Assembly: GCA_051649305.1 (NCBI GenBank)
Contig: JBOFGV010000095.1
Span: 1-64,000 of the forward strand
Reading direction: 5' to 3'
Source: JADCCX01 sp051649305
GTDB lineage: Bacteria > Pseudomonadota > Alphaproteobacteria > Rhizobiales > Beijerinckiaceae
DNA: 64,000 nt
In this document: in pieces, positions 8,980-18,066 of the stretch
Layout of the letters: each line of letters starts with the position of its first letter
Position numbering within the stretch: position 1 is the stretch's first letter
Made by a program: the position numbers and the translations under genes
The notes under the pieces: model-generated
Databases searched by the model: none
The model's input: the letters and a program-made list of their open reading frames with translations, nothing else
What the model was told of the DNA's origin: nothing

Positions 8980-9198
8980 CTATCCCTTTTTGAAAAAGGC
9001 ATCAGCCGCGTTCTTGGCAGCATCCTTGGATGAAGCCGCAAGTTCCAGTCGCGCCACTTCGGCTTTCAGCATGCCGATGCGCTCTTGCAGTTCGAACACA
9101 GACAACAGCGAGAGATCCTGTCCAATGGCATGAACAGGTGGCTTGACGGGGCGGTCATCATCTTCACGGGCCAAGGGGAACTCCTGCATTATCTTCAT
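8980..9198 (-). CDS. DUF1192 family small protein
   Basis: About 72 residues. The core LSLLSVFELQERIGMLKAEV with the terminal AADAFFKKG matches the alphaproteobacterial DUF1192 family: an acidic N-terminus, a short coiled coil and a conserved Phe-Phe-Lys tail. The function is unknown. Start candidates are TTG 9201, ATG 9198 and ATG 9189; none has a clear Shine-Dalgarno. It leads a two-gene unit with the MarR gene. Confidence 0.8.
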   Translation of the reverse strand: MKIMQEFPLAREDDDRPVKPPVHAIGQDLSLLSVFELQERIGMLKAEVARLELAASSKDAAKNAADAFFKKG

Positions 9199-9345
9199 CA
9201 ACAGGATACGAAATTATCTCAGGAGGACAAGCCGTGTTGAGCCACCGGCTGACAGTCTCTGTTCATATTGCAGATTATAACAGAGGCTTTGCAATTGGCC
9301 TTTACGCAATCTATAGGCAATTGGGCGGAGTTTATGGGGCCAGTT

Positions 9346-9780
9346 ATGCAAATTCAGTTGCGGTGTTTGTTCGTCGGCGCGAGCCTGATTGTGTCATCGG
9401 CTGCCTATGGGCAAGCTCCTGCACGAATTGCCGACAGCCTGTGCGATGCCCGCAAGATGCAACCGCGCGACTATACAGAATGCCTGAGGAAAGCGCAGGA
9501 AGACAGCGACCGCACCATGCGTGACCGTGTCTCCGCCATTGCTGCTGTCATTGACCGCACAACCGGCATGCCCAAGGCGCAGATTACACGCTGGAAGAAA
9601 GCCCTTGAAGACAGCCAGTCTCTCTGGATCCGGTTTCGCAACGGCGAATGTCAGGATATGACACCGTTTGAAACCACCGCGAAAAACCGTGTAGCGGAAG
9701 AGCAGAGGGTTTGCATTCTCGACCATAACGAGCGCCGCATGGGCGAATTGGCCAAGCGTTATCCCGGCGCGGGCGCTTGA
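9346..9780 (+). CDS. Exported LprI-like protein (DUF1311)
   Basis: About 144 residues. Starting at ATG 9346 gives a classical signal peptide (MQIQLRCLFVGASLIVSSAA) cleaved near YGQA. The mature part has the LprI-like pattern of spaced cysteines (LCDARK, TECL, GECQ, RVCIL) and a WIRFRNGEC segment typical of DUF1311. Some relatives inhibit lysozyme, but the family is diverse. An upstream in-frame ATG at 9334 has GGAG close by, so the start is not certain. It overlaps nothing and is divergent from the DUF1192-marR pair. Confidence 0.75.
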   Translation: MQIQLRCLFVGASLIVSSAAYGQAPARIADSLCDARKMQPRDYTECLRKAQEDSDRTMRDRVSAIAAVIDRTTGMPKAQITRWKKALEDSQSLWIRFRNGECQDMTPFETTAKNRVAEEQRVCILDHNERRMGELAKRYPGAGA

Positions 9781-9781
9781 T

Positions 9782-10972
9782 TTACTGCAATCTCTCGTTC
9801 TTCGTCATCTGAAACAGCACCAGCGCGCCCATGCCCATGGCCGTGATGGCGATGGGCAGCAGCAGCGCTGAGAGATGGAGGGTAGCCCCCAGCACTGCGC
9901 CGACAACAGCCGCAAACGACATCTGGATAAGCCCCTGAAGGGATGAAGCCGCCCCTGCCCTGTCCGGGAATGGCATCATGGAGCTGGCGTTCACCTGCGG
10001 CAGCACAAGCCCAACGCCTGCCGTATAGAGTGTCATCGGGATAAGCACCTCCAGCATATGCCCCGTGCCGATGAGCATCAGCACCAACATGGTGAGGCCG
10101 CCGGTTGCGAGGCAAAGGACGCCGTATCCAATGGTGCGGTCCATGCCCACGCGCAGCACAATTTTTTGCGCCACGATGGTGCCTGAGATGAAGCCGAGAA
10201 CACAGAACGCGAAGCCAAGCCCGAAATGCAGCGGAGACAGGCCGTAGACCTTCTGCAACACAAAGGATGAGCCTGAAATGAAGCAGAAGAGGCCTGCATA
10301 GGTGAAGCCCGCCAGCAGCACATAAACACGGTAGCCCTTGTGGCGCAGCAGCACCCCAAAACCACGGAAAATGCCCATGATTGAAATCGGCTCCGGGCGT
10401 CTTTCCCGCAGCGTTTCAGGCATCATGAAAAACACGATCAATGCCAGCGCGGCACCCGCCGTCAGCACGGCCCAGAAATTGGAACGCCAGCCAAACAGAG
10501 GTTCCAGCACGCCGCCGATCACCGGCGCGATGGCAGGCACGAGCCCCATGATCATACCCATGCGGGAAAGTTCCTGCCCTGCGCGCGGGCCTTCATACAT
10601 ATCCCGCACCATCGCCCGGCCCAGCACGATAGGCCCCGCCGCCCCCAGCGCCTGCAGGAAGCGCGCGGCAATCAGCATATCGATGGAGGTGGACAGGGCA
10701 CAGACCGCGCTGGCCAAACAATAAAGCAGCAAGCCTGTGAGAACCGTCGGCTTGCGCCCTATCCGGTCTGACACCGGGCCATAGAAAATCTGCCCGAAGG
10801 CAAAGCCAAAGAGATAGACCGAGAGCGTTAGCTGCACATTGGCAGCACTCGTGCCCAGCGCCCTTTCCATGGATGGCAGGGAGGGCAGATAGAGATCGGT
10901 TGAAAGCGGGCCTATGGAGGTCAGCAGCGCAAGCACTGCTGTCATGCCGATGGTGTTGGGGCGTAATAACAT
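9782..10972 (-). CDS. Bcr/CflA-family MFS drug exporter
   Basis: 396 residues from ATG 10972, the usual length for Bcr/CflA proteins. After the first helix the family motif PLSTDLYLPSLPSM appears, then the MFS loop GPVSDRIGRKP between helices 2 and 3. About 12 hydrophobic segments follow. It is an inner-membrane proton-coupled exporter; the substrate is unknown. A longer version could begin at a GTG at 11080 that overlaps the stop of the upstream RTX gene by one base, adding a polar 36-residue tail. Neither start has a clear Shine-Dalgarno. Confidence 0.88.
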   Translation of the reverse strand: MLLRPNTIGMTAVLALLTSIGPLSTDLYLPSLPSMERALGTSAANVQLTLSVYLFGFAFGQIFYGPVSDRIGRKPTVLTGLLLYCLASAVCALSTSIDMLIAARFLQALGAAGPIVLGRAMVRDMYEGPRAGQELSRMGMIMGLVPAIAPVIGGVLEPLFGWRSNFWAVLTAGAALALIVFFMMPETLRERRPEPISIMGIFRGFGVLLRHKGYRVYVLLAGFTYAGLFCFISGSSFVLQKVYGLSPLHFGLGFAFCVLGFISGTIVAQKIVLRVGMDRTIGYGVLCLATGGLTMLVLMLIGTGHMLEVLIPMTLYTAGVGLVLPQVNASSMMPFPDRAGAASSLQGLIQMSFAAVVGAVLGATLHLSALLLPIAITAMGMGALVLFQMTKNERLQ

Positions 10973-11079
10973 GGCGCTGACGTATATGGCTTCAGCGCTG
11001 CTGTCGAGTTGCTGAAAAGGCAACGCATGGAGGGGGGATTGACGTGACTGGGGCAGTCTCGAGTTTGTGGAGACGTTCA

Positions 11080-14000
11080 CTAGAAAATAAAATCGTCCCC
11101 TGTCAGGCTCGCCTTCGCAATCTGGAAAAGCAGAAGCTGGTTGCCCCCGCCAAAATTGATCACGGAGGTGCCTGAGGTTTCCGTCGTCGCCGCAAGGATT
11201 TCTGCGATCGTATTGAAGCTCGCACCAAGCGCACTGACATTGATCCTGTCGTCTGCCACACCACCGGTATCAACAAAATCGAGGATAGCATCAATCTTTG
11301 AATTGAGGGTCACGCGGAAGATATCTGCGCCTGCATCGCCGTAGAAAAAATCATCGCCATTGCCGCCTGTGATCGTGTCAGCCCCTGACCCGCCCTGAAT
11401 GACAACAGCATTTGCGCTGCCTGTAGCGTTCAGCACATCGTTGCCGTTGCCGCCAATGACATACTCTGCATTGGCAGCTGTGATATCAAGCGTCACGCCG
11501 TTGTTGTCATTGAAGACCACAACAACATCATTGTTGCCGCCGCCTGCATCCACAACAGTGTCAAAACTGTCGAAGTAGAGAAAATCATTGCCAGAGCCGC
11601 CACGCAGGACGTCTGCTCCGTCGCCCCCAAGCAGGGCGACACTCACGGTTGAACTGGAGCCATTAAGGGTGTCGTTGCCAGTGAAGCCTACAGCAAATTC
11701 TACCTGTGACGCGAAGAGATTGACTGCGGTGCCAACCGTGGTCTGAATGTAAACCGCGTCAAAGCCAGCTCCACCATCCATGAAATCCTGCTCATCGATG
11801 TAGAAGAAGTCGTCGCCGTTTGCGCCAAAGAGGCTATCTACGCCAAAGAGACCATTGAGGTTGTCTGAACCACTCCCACCAGTCATAAAATTGGCAAGCG
11901 AGTTTCCAAAAAGTGTGCCACCGGAAGTCCCTATGTAGGTCATGTTTTCGAGGGTATTGCCAGCGTCAAGTTGGGTAAAGTCTGCGGTTGTGAAGACTGT
12001 ATCCATTCCCTCGCCAGAAACCTCCACGATTCCGTCGAGATTGCTATCAACAACGAAGGAATCGTTTCCTAGGCCTCCAATAAGGATATCATTGCCAGCA
12101 CCACCGTCGAGCGTATCGAATCCAAGCCCGCCGACCAAAGTGTCATCGTCATCACCGCCTTGAATGAAATCGAACATTGTGCCTCCAATGATGACATCAT
12201 TGCCCGCGCCGCCCCTAAAGGAAATTCCAAGAGTGAAGGTGTTGGACAGCGTAATCGTGTCATTGCCACCCAGCGACGAAAAGAGATCGGGCAAATGGAA
12301 ATTTGAACGATTAAAGGTGTTAAGATCAATAACATCATTCCCTTCTGTGTAGGGTGATTCATTCTGGGCCGTCACATTGACGGTCAGCTTGAAACTGCCG
12401 CCTGTGTTGCGGAAGAAATTGATATCGCCATCGAATTCGCCAACAAAGGCATCCTGATCGCCATCGCCATCAATGTCGGCGAAAGTGGGAACGCTGCTAT
12501 TACCAATGTTAATTGCATTGAACGGATTGTTTGCGCCGGTTTGCAGTGTGAAGACAGGTGCAAGTGCTGTACCTGTGTTGAGAAAGAAATTGATGACGCC
12601 ATCTACTTCACCGATCACAGCATCCTGATCACCATCGCCATCGACATCAACAAAGCGGGGGGAGGAACGAAACCCGATATCTACTGTATTGAACGGATTG
12701 AGCGCACCGGCTTGCTCCGTAAACACAGGCGCAAGCGCTGTACCAATATTACGCAAGAAATCGATTTTGCCATCGAAATCGCCAATGAAAGCGTCCTGAT
12801 CGCCATCACCATCGATATCAACGAAGCTCGGATTTGCAAGATCGCCAATATCAATTAAATTGAGCGGATTGCCCACACCGGTTTGCTCCGCAAACACAGG
12901 CGCAAGCGCTGTGCCCGTGTTGCGGAAAAAACCAATACTGCCGTCGTTTTTGCCAATGAAAGCATCCTGATCACCATCGCCGTCGATATCAACGAATGTG
13001 GGGGCGGCAGATGTTGTAATATTGAGAGTGGCGTCTTTTAAGGGGTTGTTTGCATTCGATTGCAAAACGAAGACAGGGGCAAGCGCAGTTCCCGTGTTGC
13101 GGAAGAAGTTGGTGTCGCCAGCTTGATTTTGGCCAATGAAAGCATCGAGATCCCCATCACCATCAATATCAACGAAGGCAGGTATGGTGTTTTGGCCCAC
13201 CGCCACCACACTCAAGGGATTGCTTGCGCCGCTCACCGCGACGAATTGCTGTGTTGAGGGCGGAGGCGTGTTGTTGCGGAAATAATTGATTGTACCGTCG
13301 CCTTCCCCGATTACGAGATCAAGATCACGGTCTCCGTCGATATCGACCAATGTAGGGGTGCTCTCAGAACCAACAGTTACCCCATTAAATGGGTTGGATC
13401 CCGCTACTTGTTCTGCAAACACAGGTGAAGTCGCTGTGCCTGTGTTGAGGTAATATATGATAGAACCATTCTGATTTCCGAAGAAAGCATCCTGATCGCC
13501 ATCATCATCGATATCACCAAAAGTCAGGGTACTTTTGTTGCCAATATCCACGCCGTTGAACGGATTGGCAACGCCTGTTTGTATCGTGAAAACAGGCGCG
13601 ACAGCTGTACCTGTGTTTCTGAAATAGTTGATGATACCATCGGTTTCCCCAATGAAGGCATCAAGGTCACCATCCCCATCCACATCAACAAAGGCAGGAC
13701 TGCTGCTTGAACCAACGTCAAAACCATTGAACGGGTTTGCAGCACCAACCTGCTCGGTAAAAGCGGGGGCGATTGCTGTGCCTGTATTGCGGTAGTAATT
13801 GATGGTTCCACTCGTTTCACCAACAAAAACGTCAAGATCACCATCGCTGTCCAAATCGGCGAAGATCGGTGCGCTATCAAAATCCACATCAATCCCGTTA
13901 AACGGGTTTGCAACACCAACCTGTTCAGTGAAAGTAGGGGCAACTGCTGTGCCTGTATTCCTGAAGTAGCGTAGCGTTCCGTCCGCTTCACCAACCAGCA

Positions 14001-14547
14001 TATCCTGGTCACCATCACCATCAAGATCGGCAAAAGTGGTGGCACTGTCTGCCCCGATATCAATGCCAGTGAAGGGACTGGAGACACCTGTCTGTTCGGC
14101 AAAAACCAGCGGTGCCTGTGCCGCTGCGCCTGCAGCATCGCTGATGCTCAGGTAAAGATCGCGCGACGCTGTTGGTGCGTTGGAAGAATTGGCATAGGTA
14201 AGGTTCTGCACGAGCGCATCAATCGCCGCTGTGGTGGCGCTAGCATTGAACGTGACCCGTAACACCGCACCTGCTGCGCCACCCGTAAAGGACGCAAAAA
14301 TCGTTCCACCAAAAGTGACGTTACCGCCAGATACGCCAATTTGTCCTGCCGCTATGCCTTGATTGCGGATGCCAATCGTATCTTCAACCAAGGCACCACT
14401 CACCACCAGTTGCCCGGCCGTAAAGATACCATCTATATCAATGAACGTAATGGAGGGGTCGATGAGTTGCGGCCCGGCATTTACCAACTGTTCCTCAAAT
14501 GTGGTGTTGCTGGTGAGGTTTATCAGTGTCGGAACGGAATTTGGCAT
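11080..14547 (-). CDS. Large FG-GAP/VCBS-repeat and RTX calcium-binding protein
   Basis: 1155 residues from ATG 14547 (GGAGG five bases upstream). No classical signal peptide is seen. After an N-terminal domain of about 147 residues come ten repeats of about 57 residues (DNA about 12400-14106), each with a D-x-DGDGD-x-D calcium loop and an FFRNTGTA-type end; these are FG-GAP/VCBS-like beta-propeller blades. The C-terminal 400 residues carry RTX nonapeptides such as GGAGNDVIIGG, GGAGNDILIGG and GGSGADTITGG. RTX proteins are normally exported by type I secretion, but no such exporter is in the window. It probably acts outside the cell or on the surface (inference). Confidence 0.9.
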   Translation of the reverse strand: MPNSVPTLINLTSNTTFEEQLVNAGPQLIDPSITFIDIDGIFTAGQLVVSGALVEDTIGIRNQGIAAGQIGVSGGNVTFGGTIFASFTGGAAGAVLRVTFNASATTAAIDALVQNLTYANSSNAPTASRDLYLSISDAAGAAAQAPLVFAEQTGVSSPFTGIDIGADSATTFADLDGDGDQDMLVGEADGTLRYFRNTGTAVAPTFTEQVGVANPFNGIDVDFDSAPIFADLDSDGDLDVFVGETSGTINYYRNTGTAIAPAFTEQVGAANPFNGFDVGSSSSPAFVDVDGDGDLDAFIGETDGIINYFRNTGTAVAPVFTIQTGVANPFNGVDIGNKSTLTFGDIDDDGDQDAFFGNQNGSIIYYLNTGTATSPVFAEQVAGSNPFNGVTVGSESTPTLVDIDGDRDLDLVIGEGDGTINYFRNNTPPPSTQQFVAVSGASNPLSVVAVGQNTIPAFVDIDGDGDLDAFIGQNQAGDTNFFRNTGTALAPVFVLQSNANNPLKDATLNITTSAAPTFVDIDGDGDQDAFIGKNDGSIGFFRNTGTALAPVFAEQTGVGNPLNLIDIGDLANPSFVDIDGDGDQDAFIGDFDGKIDFLRNIGTALAPVFTEQAGALNPFNTVDIGFRSSPRFVDVDGDGDQDAVIGEVDGVINFFLNTGTALAPVFTLQTGANNPFNAINIGNSSVPTFADIDGDGDQDAFVGEFDGDINFFRNTGGSFKLTVNVTAQNESPYTEGNDVIDLNTFNRSNFHLPDLFSSLGGNDTITLSNTFTLGISFRGGAGNDVIIGGTMFDFIQGGDDDDTLVGGLGFDTLDGGAGNDILIGGLGNDSFVVDSNLDGIVEVSGEGMDTVFTTADFTQLDAGNTLENMTYIGTSGGTLFGNSLANFMTGGSGSDNLNGLFGVDSLFGANGDDFFYIDEQDFMDGGAGFDAVYIQTTVGTAVNLFASQVEFAVGFTGNDTLNGSSSTVSVALLGGDGADVLRGGSGNDFLYFDSFDTVVDAGGGNNDVVVVFNDNNGVTLDITAANAEYVIGGNGNDVLNATGSANAVVIQGGSGADTITGGNGDDFFYGDAGADIFRVTLNSKIDAILDFVDTGGVADDRINVSALGASFNTIAEILAATTETSGTSVINFGGGNQLLLFQIAKASLTGDDFIF

Positions 14548-14759
14548 GTCTGCCTCCCTCGAATTGGATGCATCACACGACCCAAGCATCCCCTGTTCTC
14601 AGACATTAGACCTATGGAAACAGCTTCCGCGCCATCGGAACCGATAGGGTCGGTTGTCATATTTTGTTATATTTGGGGATTTTTGCAGAAAGACTGGCAG
14701 TCAAATCATAGCGTACGATTTGGCTTCACTACAGGTCGCCTGCAATGACAATGGTCCGC

Positions 14760-15929
14760 CTATGGCAAGGCGCTGCGATAGACCTGCGCCAGCAGGGCGG
14801 CCAGACTGGTTGCCCCTGTCTTGGAATAGACATGCTGCATGTGGAAGCGGGCCGTCGCCTCCGTGATGCCTACAACCCTTGCGGCCTCCACAATCGACTC
14901 TGTGCGCATGAGAGCCTCAACAAACCGCAGTTCGGCTGAGGTCAGCCGGTAACCTTCAGCGAAGGGCTTGAGGTTAAGCGCTGTGCGCTCATCAGGATCC
15001 ACCACATGCAGGAAGGCCGTCGCCATAGGCATGCCAAAGCTCTTCTGGCCCGGGCGCACGCCTATGGGAGGCTGCACCCGCACAAACAACGGGGACTGGC
15101 CGTTGCTGCGGGGAATGGCCAGGGCATACTCTGCAGTTTCATCGGCTTGCCCGGTTTCAAACAACCGCAAAATGGCATCAAGTTTGTCAGCTATCTCATC
15201 CTGCACAGCACGCAAGCGAAAGTTGACGCGCTGCAAGGGTCCGTTGGCGGCCAGCACGCGCTCCCCGCCTTTGTTGGCATAGAGGATGATACGGTCCTGT
15301 CCCAAAATCATCAGGCCCTGCGCCATCTGGTCGAAGGCTTCTGTCACCCAGCCGTTCTGCGCCTCTGCCATGTTGATGCGCAGCCAGATGTTGAAAGCGC
15401 GCACGAGGTGCGGCATGTAAGGCACGATGATGCTCGTGGCCTCGCGCGGGTAAACGCCATTATCAAAGTGCCGTGGAATAAACAGTGAGACGAACTGGCC
15501 TTGCCTGCGGGCCAAGGAGATGACCATGTTGTCGCTGTAGCCGGAAGGCTTCTGCCAGTCTGTGTAGAATTTGCTGTCAAAGTAATAACGTTCGTCAACA
15601 GCACCAGACCCTGTCGTGACATAGCCAAGGGGCATGGCTGAGAGGCAACTGATCATCGGGTTTTCATAAACATAGTGCTGCAGATAGGCCTGCTCGGTGT
15701 CCGGCTCCACATTGAACTTGGCCAGAAGTTCAACAGTCACAGGCGCAATGGAGTGTTTTAAAACTCCTGCGCACTCTGCATTCAGGGCTTTGACGAGCGG
15801 ACGAAGCACCGCCTCCCATGGCAACTCATCCATGGCGCACCGGTACACATCATGCACCCATGCATCACTGAGTGGCTCTGCATGGCCAGCCGTGCTTGGT
15901 GAAAAATCAGCAGAATGACCAAGTGACAT
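14760..15929 (-). CDS. LuxR-type HTH regulator with PAS-like sensor region
   Basis: About 389 residues. The last 60 residues form a LuxR-type helix-turn-helix: LTSAELRFVEALM, then SIVEAARVVGITEATARFHM and HVYSKTGATSLAALL. The N-terminal 300 residues look like a sensor, with a PAS-like GLMILGQDRIILYANKGGE segment near the middle. I chose ATG 15929 (GGGG six bases upstream) over an in-frame TTG at 15941. It lies directly upstream of the RTX gene on the same strand, 212 bases away, so it may regulate it (inference). Confidence 0.85.
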   Translation of the reverse strand: MSLGHSADFSPSTAGHAEPLSDAWVHDVYRCAMDELPWEAVLRPLVKALNAECAGVLKHSIAPVTVELLAKFNVEPDTEQAYLQHYVYENPMISCLSAMPLGYVTTGSGAVDERYYFDSKFYTDWQKPSGYSDNMVISLARRQGQFVSLFIPRHFDNGVYPREATSIIVPYMPHLVRAFNIWLRINMAEAQNGWVTEAFDQMAQGLMILGQDRIILYANKGGERVLAANGPLQRVNFRLRAVQDEIADKLDAILRLFETGQADETAEYALAIPRSNGQSPLFVRVQPPIGVRPGQKSFGMPMATAFLHVVDPDERTALNLKPFAEGYRLTSAELRFVEALMRTESIVEAARVVGITEATARFHMQHVYSKTGATSLAALLAQVYRSALP

Positions 15930-16109
15930 GGACAGCCCCAAAGACGAGGATCACTAACTTTTACAATCTTTGTTTCAGAATTATGAGGCCTTGTACAGTC
16001 TTGCAAAGAGAGGCTTACCCGTTGCGGCATGATCGTGCATGTCGGAAACTGCGAAGTACGGTGATCACGCGTTTAATTCAGATATCTATACATACATCTC
16101 CCCACCCCC

Positions 16110-16979
16110 TTAGTTCCGATACCTCTCCTCCCACTGCCGCTCACCAATGCGGCAGTTCACCTTGGGGCGCTCGGGCGTTGAGTTGACCGGCACAACCCGC
16201 ACGCCATCGGGCAGGATGGTGGGGGCATCGGCGATCTCGCGCAGGATCTTGGTGCGGGTGGCTGCCACAAACTGGTCGCGCCCGGTGATCGCAATCATGA
16301 ATGAGCCCGGCCCTCCGATGACGCAGTCGGTGTAATAGTCATCGAGATCGCTCATATCGAACACGGAGCGTCGGCCATTGTTGATCATGATTGGCAGGCC
16401 ATTGATGACAATGCCGGCCTTGAGGGCGCGGTCGCGGGCGGTTTCCACCAGAAGTCCGTGGTTGTTCGGCCCGTCGCCGGAGATATCCATGACGCGCCTT
16501 ACGGCATCAAAGCCGTTGTTTTCAAACATCTCCTGCCCGAACTGGATGGCCCCTGAAACGGAGGTTCTGTACCAGCGTGAAATCGGCGCTGCGGCGAGCT
16601 TGGCGACAAAGGCATCAGCGGTTTCCGGTCCGTCAATCACCTGCCAGGGCACAATGATGCGCTGGAAGCCTGCGCCTGCCCATTCAAAGTATGACACCGC
16701 AATCTTGCCCACGGCACCCTGCCGGATGGCGTTCAGCACCTCGGGCGAGGTCAACGCCTTGATATAGCCCTCGCGCTGCAGACGCTGCTCCTCGATATCC
16801 ATGGAATAGGAGACATCCACAGCCAGCACCAGTTCGAGATCAACCTCGTTTGGGCCGTTGCGGGCCTGGGTGCGGTCTGCGATGGCGAAAAGCGCGAGGA
16901 AAAGGGCCAAACAAACCGGCAGTTGCCATCGAAACCAACGCCCTGAAGACACCTTCAGGATCAGATTGTCGCGTTGCAT
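16110..16979 (-). CDS. DUF1194 protein, exported von Willebrand factor A-like domain
   Basis: 289 residues with an N-terminal hydrophobic signal or anchor at about 18-36. The mature protein begins with a vWA-like fold containing the metal-site motif DVSYS (D55, S57, S59), and continues with GDGPNNHG and a late DDYYTDCVIGGPGSF. This is the DUF1194 layout of alphaproteobacteria. The function is unknown. The start is well supported by GGGAGG. The gene follows a TPR gene by 37 bases on the same strand, so they are probably co-transcribed. Confidence 0.85.
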   Translation of the reverse strand: MQRDNLILKVSSGRWFRWQLPVCLALFLALFAIADRTQARNGPNEVDLELVLAVDVSYSMDIEEQRLQREGYIKALTSPEVLNAIRQGAVGKIAVSYFEWAGAGFQRIIVPWQVIDGPETADAFVAKLAAAPISRWYRTSVSGAIQFGQEMFENNGFDAVRRVMDISGDGPNNHGLLVETARDRALKAGIVINGLPIMINNGRRSVFDMSDLDDYYTDCVIGGPGSFMIAITGRDQFVAATRTKILREIADAPTILPDGVRVVPVNSTPERPKVNCRIGERQWEERYRN

Positions 16980-17016
16980 CGCCTGCCTCCCGTCGCTTGA
17001 TCAACGGGAACACCCG

Positions 17017-17643
17017 TCAGATGTTTTGGCCGTCGTGGTCCACCGCCATTTTCTCGGCGGATTGTTTGACACCCTTGAGATGCGGATTGATCTTCAGCGC
17101 CTCGCGGAACGCCGCTAGCGCCTGTTTTGTGTTGCCGCCCTGCTGGAAAATCATGCCGATGCCGGCCAGCGCCTGAAAGTGGCGCGGCTCAAGCGCCAGT
17201 GTCTGGCGGAGGTCCCGCATCGCGGCATCCATGTCCTTGCGCTGGAAATGGATAGCGGCGCGGCGGTTGTAGGCCTCTGGCCAATCCGGCTTCAGGGCGA
17301 GAATAGAATCAATGAGGTCCAGCGCCAGCACAGCGTCTTTGCCTGCCAGCGCCTGTTTGGAGCGGTCCAGCAGCAGGTCCAATGTGTCACTGCCAGAGCG
17401 GGCCCAGACACGGTTGATCTGCTCGGAAAAGCCTTCCGCCTCCGCCTCGTTGCGCGATGCGGCCAGGCGCTCGAACAGTTGGTCAACGCGGGATTGATGG
17501 CGGACATCGGGGGAACGGCGCTGCGGCTCCTGCGGCGCAGCAGGAGCAGGCGGCGCAGGCTGCTGCCGCGGCTGCTGGGCCTCTAAAGGTCCGCAAAGAA
17601 TGGCTGTCAGCAGTGTGGTTGTTACAAACGTCAAAACGCGCAT
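17017..17643 (-). CDS. Exported tetratricopeptide-repeat protein
   Basis: 208 residues with a signal peptide (MRVLTFVTTTLLTAILC, cleaved near LEAQ), a Pro/Gln-rich linker, then about three TPR helix pairs, for example LDLIDSILALKPDWPEAYNR and AMRDLRQTLALEPRHFQALA. TPR arrays bind other proteins, probably in the periplasm here. It precedes the DUF1194 gene and may form a small complex with it (inference from adjacency). Confidence 0.82.
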   Translation of the reverse strand: MRVLTFVTTTLLTAILCGPLEAQQPRQQPAPPAPAAPQEPQRRSPDVRHQSRVDQLFERLAASRNEAEAEGFSEQINRVWARSGSDTLDLLLDRSKQALAGKDAVLALDLIDSILALKPDWPEAYNRRAAIHFQRKDMDAAMRDLRQTLALEPRHFQALAGIGMIFQQGGNTKQALAAFREALKINPHLKGVKQSAEKMAVDHDGQNI

Positions 17644-17747
17644 GGAACGAAGCTATCGTTCCTTGCGCGTGAGGTCAAAGGGTCACGTAAAAAGTGATCA
17701 GGTTTTTATCCGGCGAAATGCTGCGAAGTCATTTCAAGCCGCAAAAA

Positions 17748-17873
17748 TCAGCCCTGACGCGCCTTGAAGCGCTTCTGAGTCTTGTTGATGATGAAAACAC
17801 GGCCCTTGCGACGCACGAGCTGGTTATCACGGTGGCGCTTCATCAGCGACTTGAGAGAGTTGCGAATCTTCAT
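17748..17873 (-). CDS. rpmJ: Ribosomal protein bL36 (41-residue, cysteine-free form)
   Basis: 41 residues starting MKIRNSLKSLMKRHRDN and ending with NKTQKRFKARQG, a clear match to the longer bL36 paralogue common in alphaproteobacteria. It lacks the four zinc-binding cysteine/histidine positions of the classical zinc-ribbon form (often called YkgO-type). It is a component of the large ribosomal subunit. The open frame extends further upstream, but the Met at 17873 is the family start. Confidence 0.95.
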   Translation of the reverse strand: MKIRNSLKSLMKRHRDNQLVRRKGRVFIINKTQKRFKARQG

Positions 17874-18066
17874 TTTCAGTCTCGTCGAATGGTATTGGTG
17901 CGAACAAAAAGCGCGCCAAGCCGGCGCGTTTCCTGAATTCCTGACGCGTCTAAAAGCACAAAGCAGCACGCAGGACAAGCGGAAATGCACCTTGGCCACC
18001 GCGATTGATGCTGAAGCCGGGAATTCTAACCCTCCGTTAACCATAAGCCTTTACCCCTTTGAAAGG

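Noticed and set aside
12400..14106. Regularly spaced repeated DNA that could suggest a CRISPR or tandem array
   Set aside because: The period is about 170 bases, the copies are diverged, and each encodes a complete FG-GAP-like calcium-loop unit in one long frame. It is a protein repeat.
17782..18066. N-terminal extension of the outer-membrane protein frame
   Set aside because: It would run antisense across the L36 gene and put the signal peptide in the middle of the protein. The start near 18067-18076 is better.
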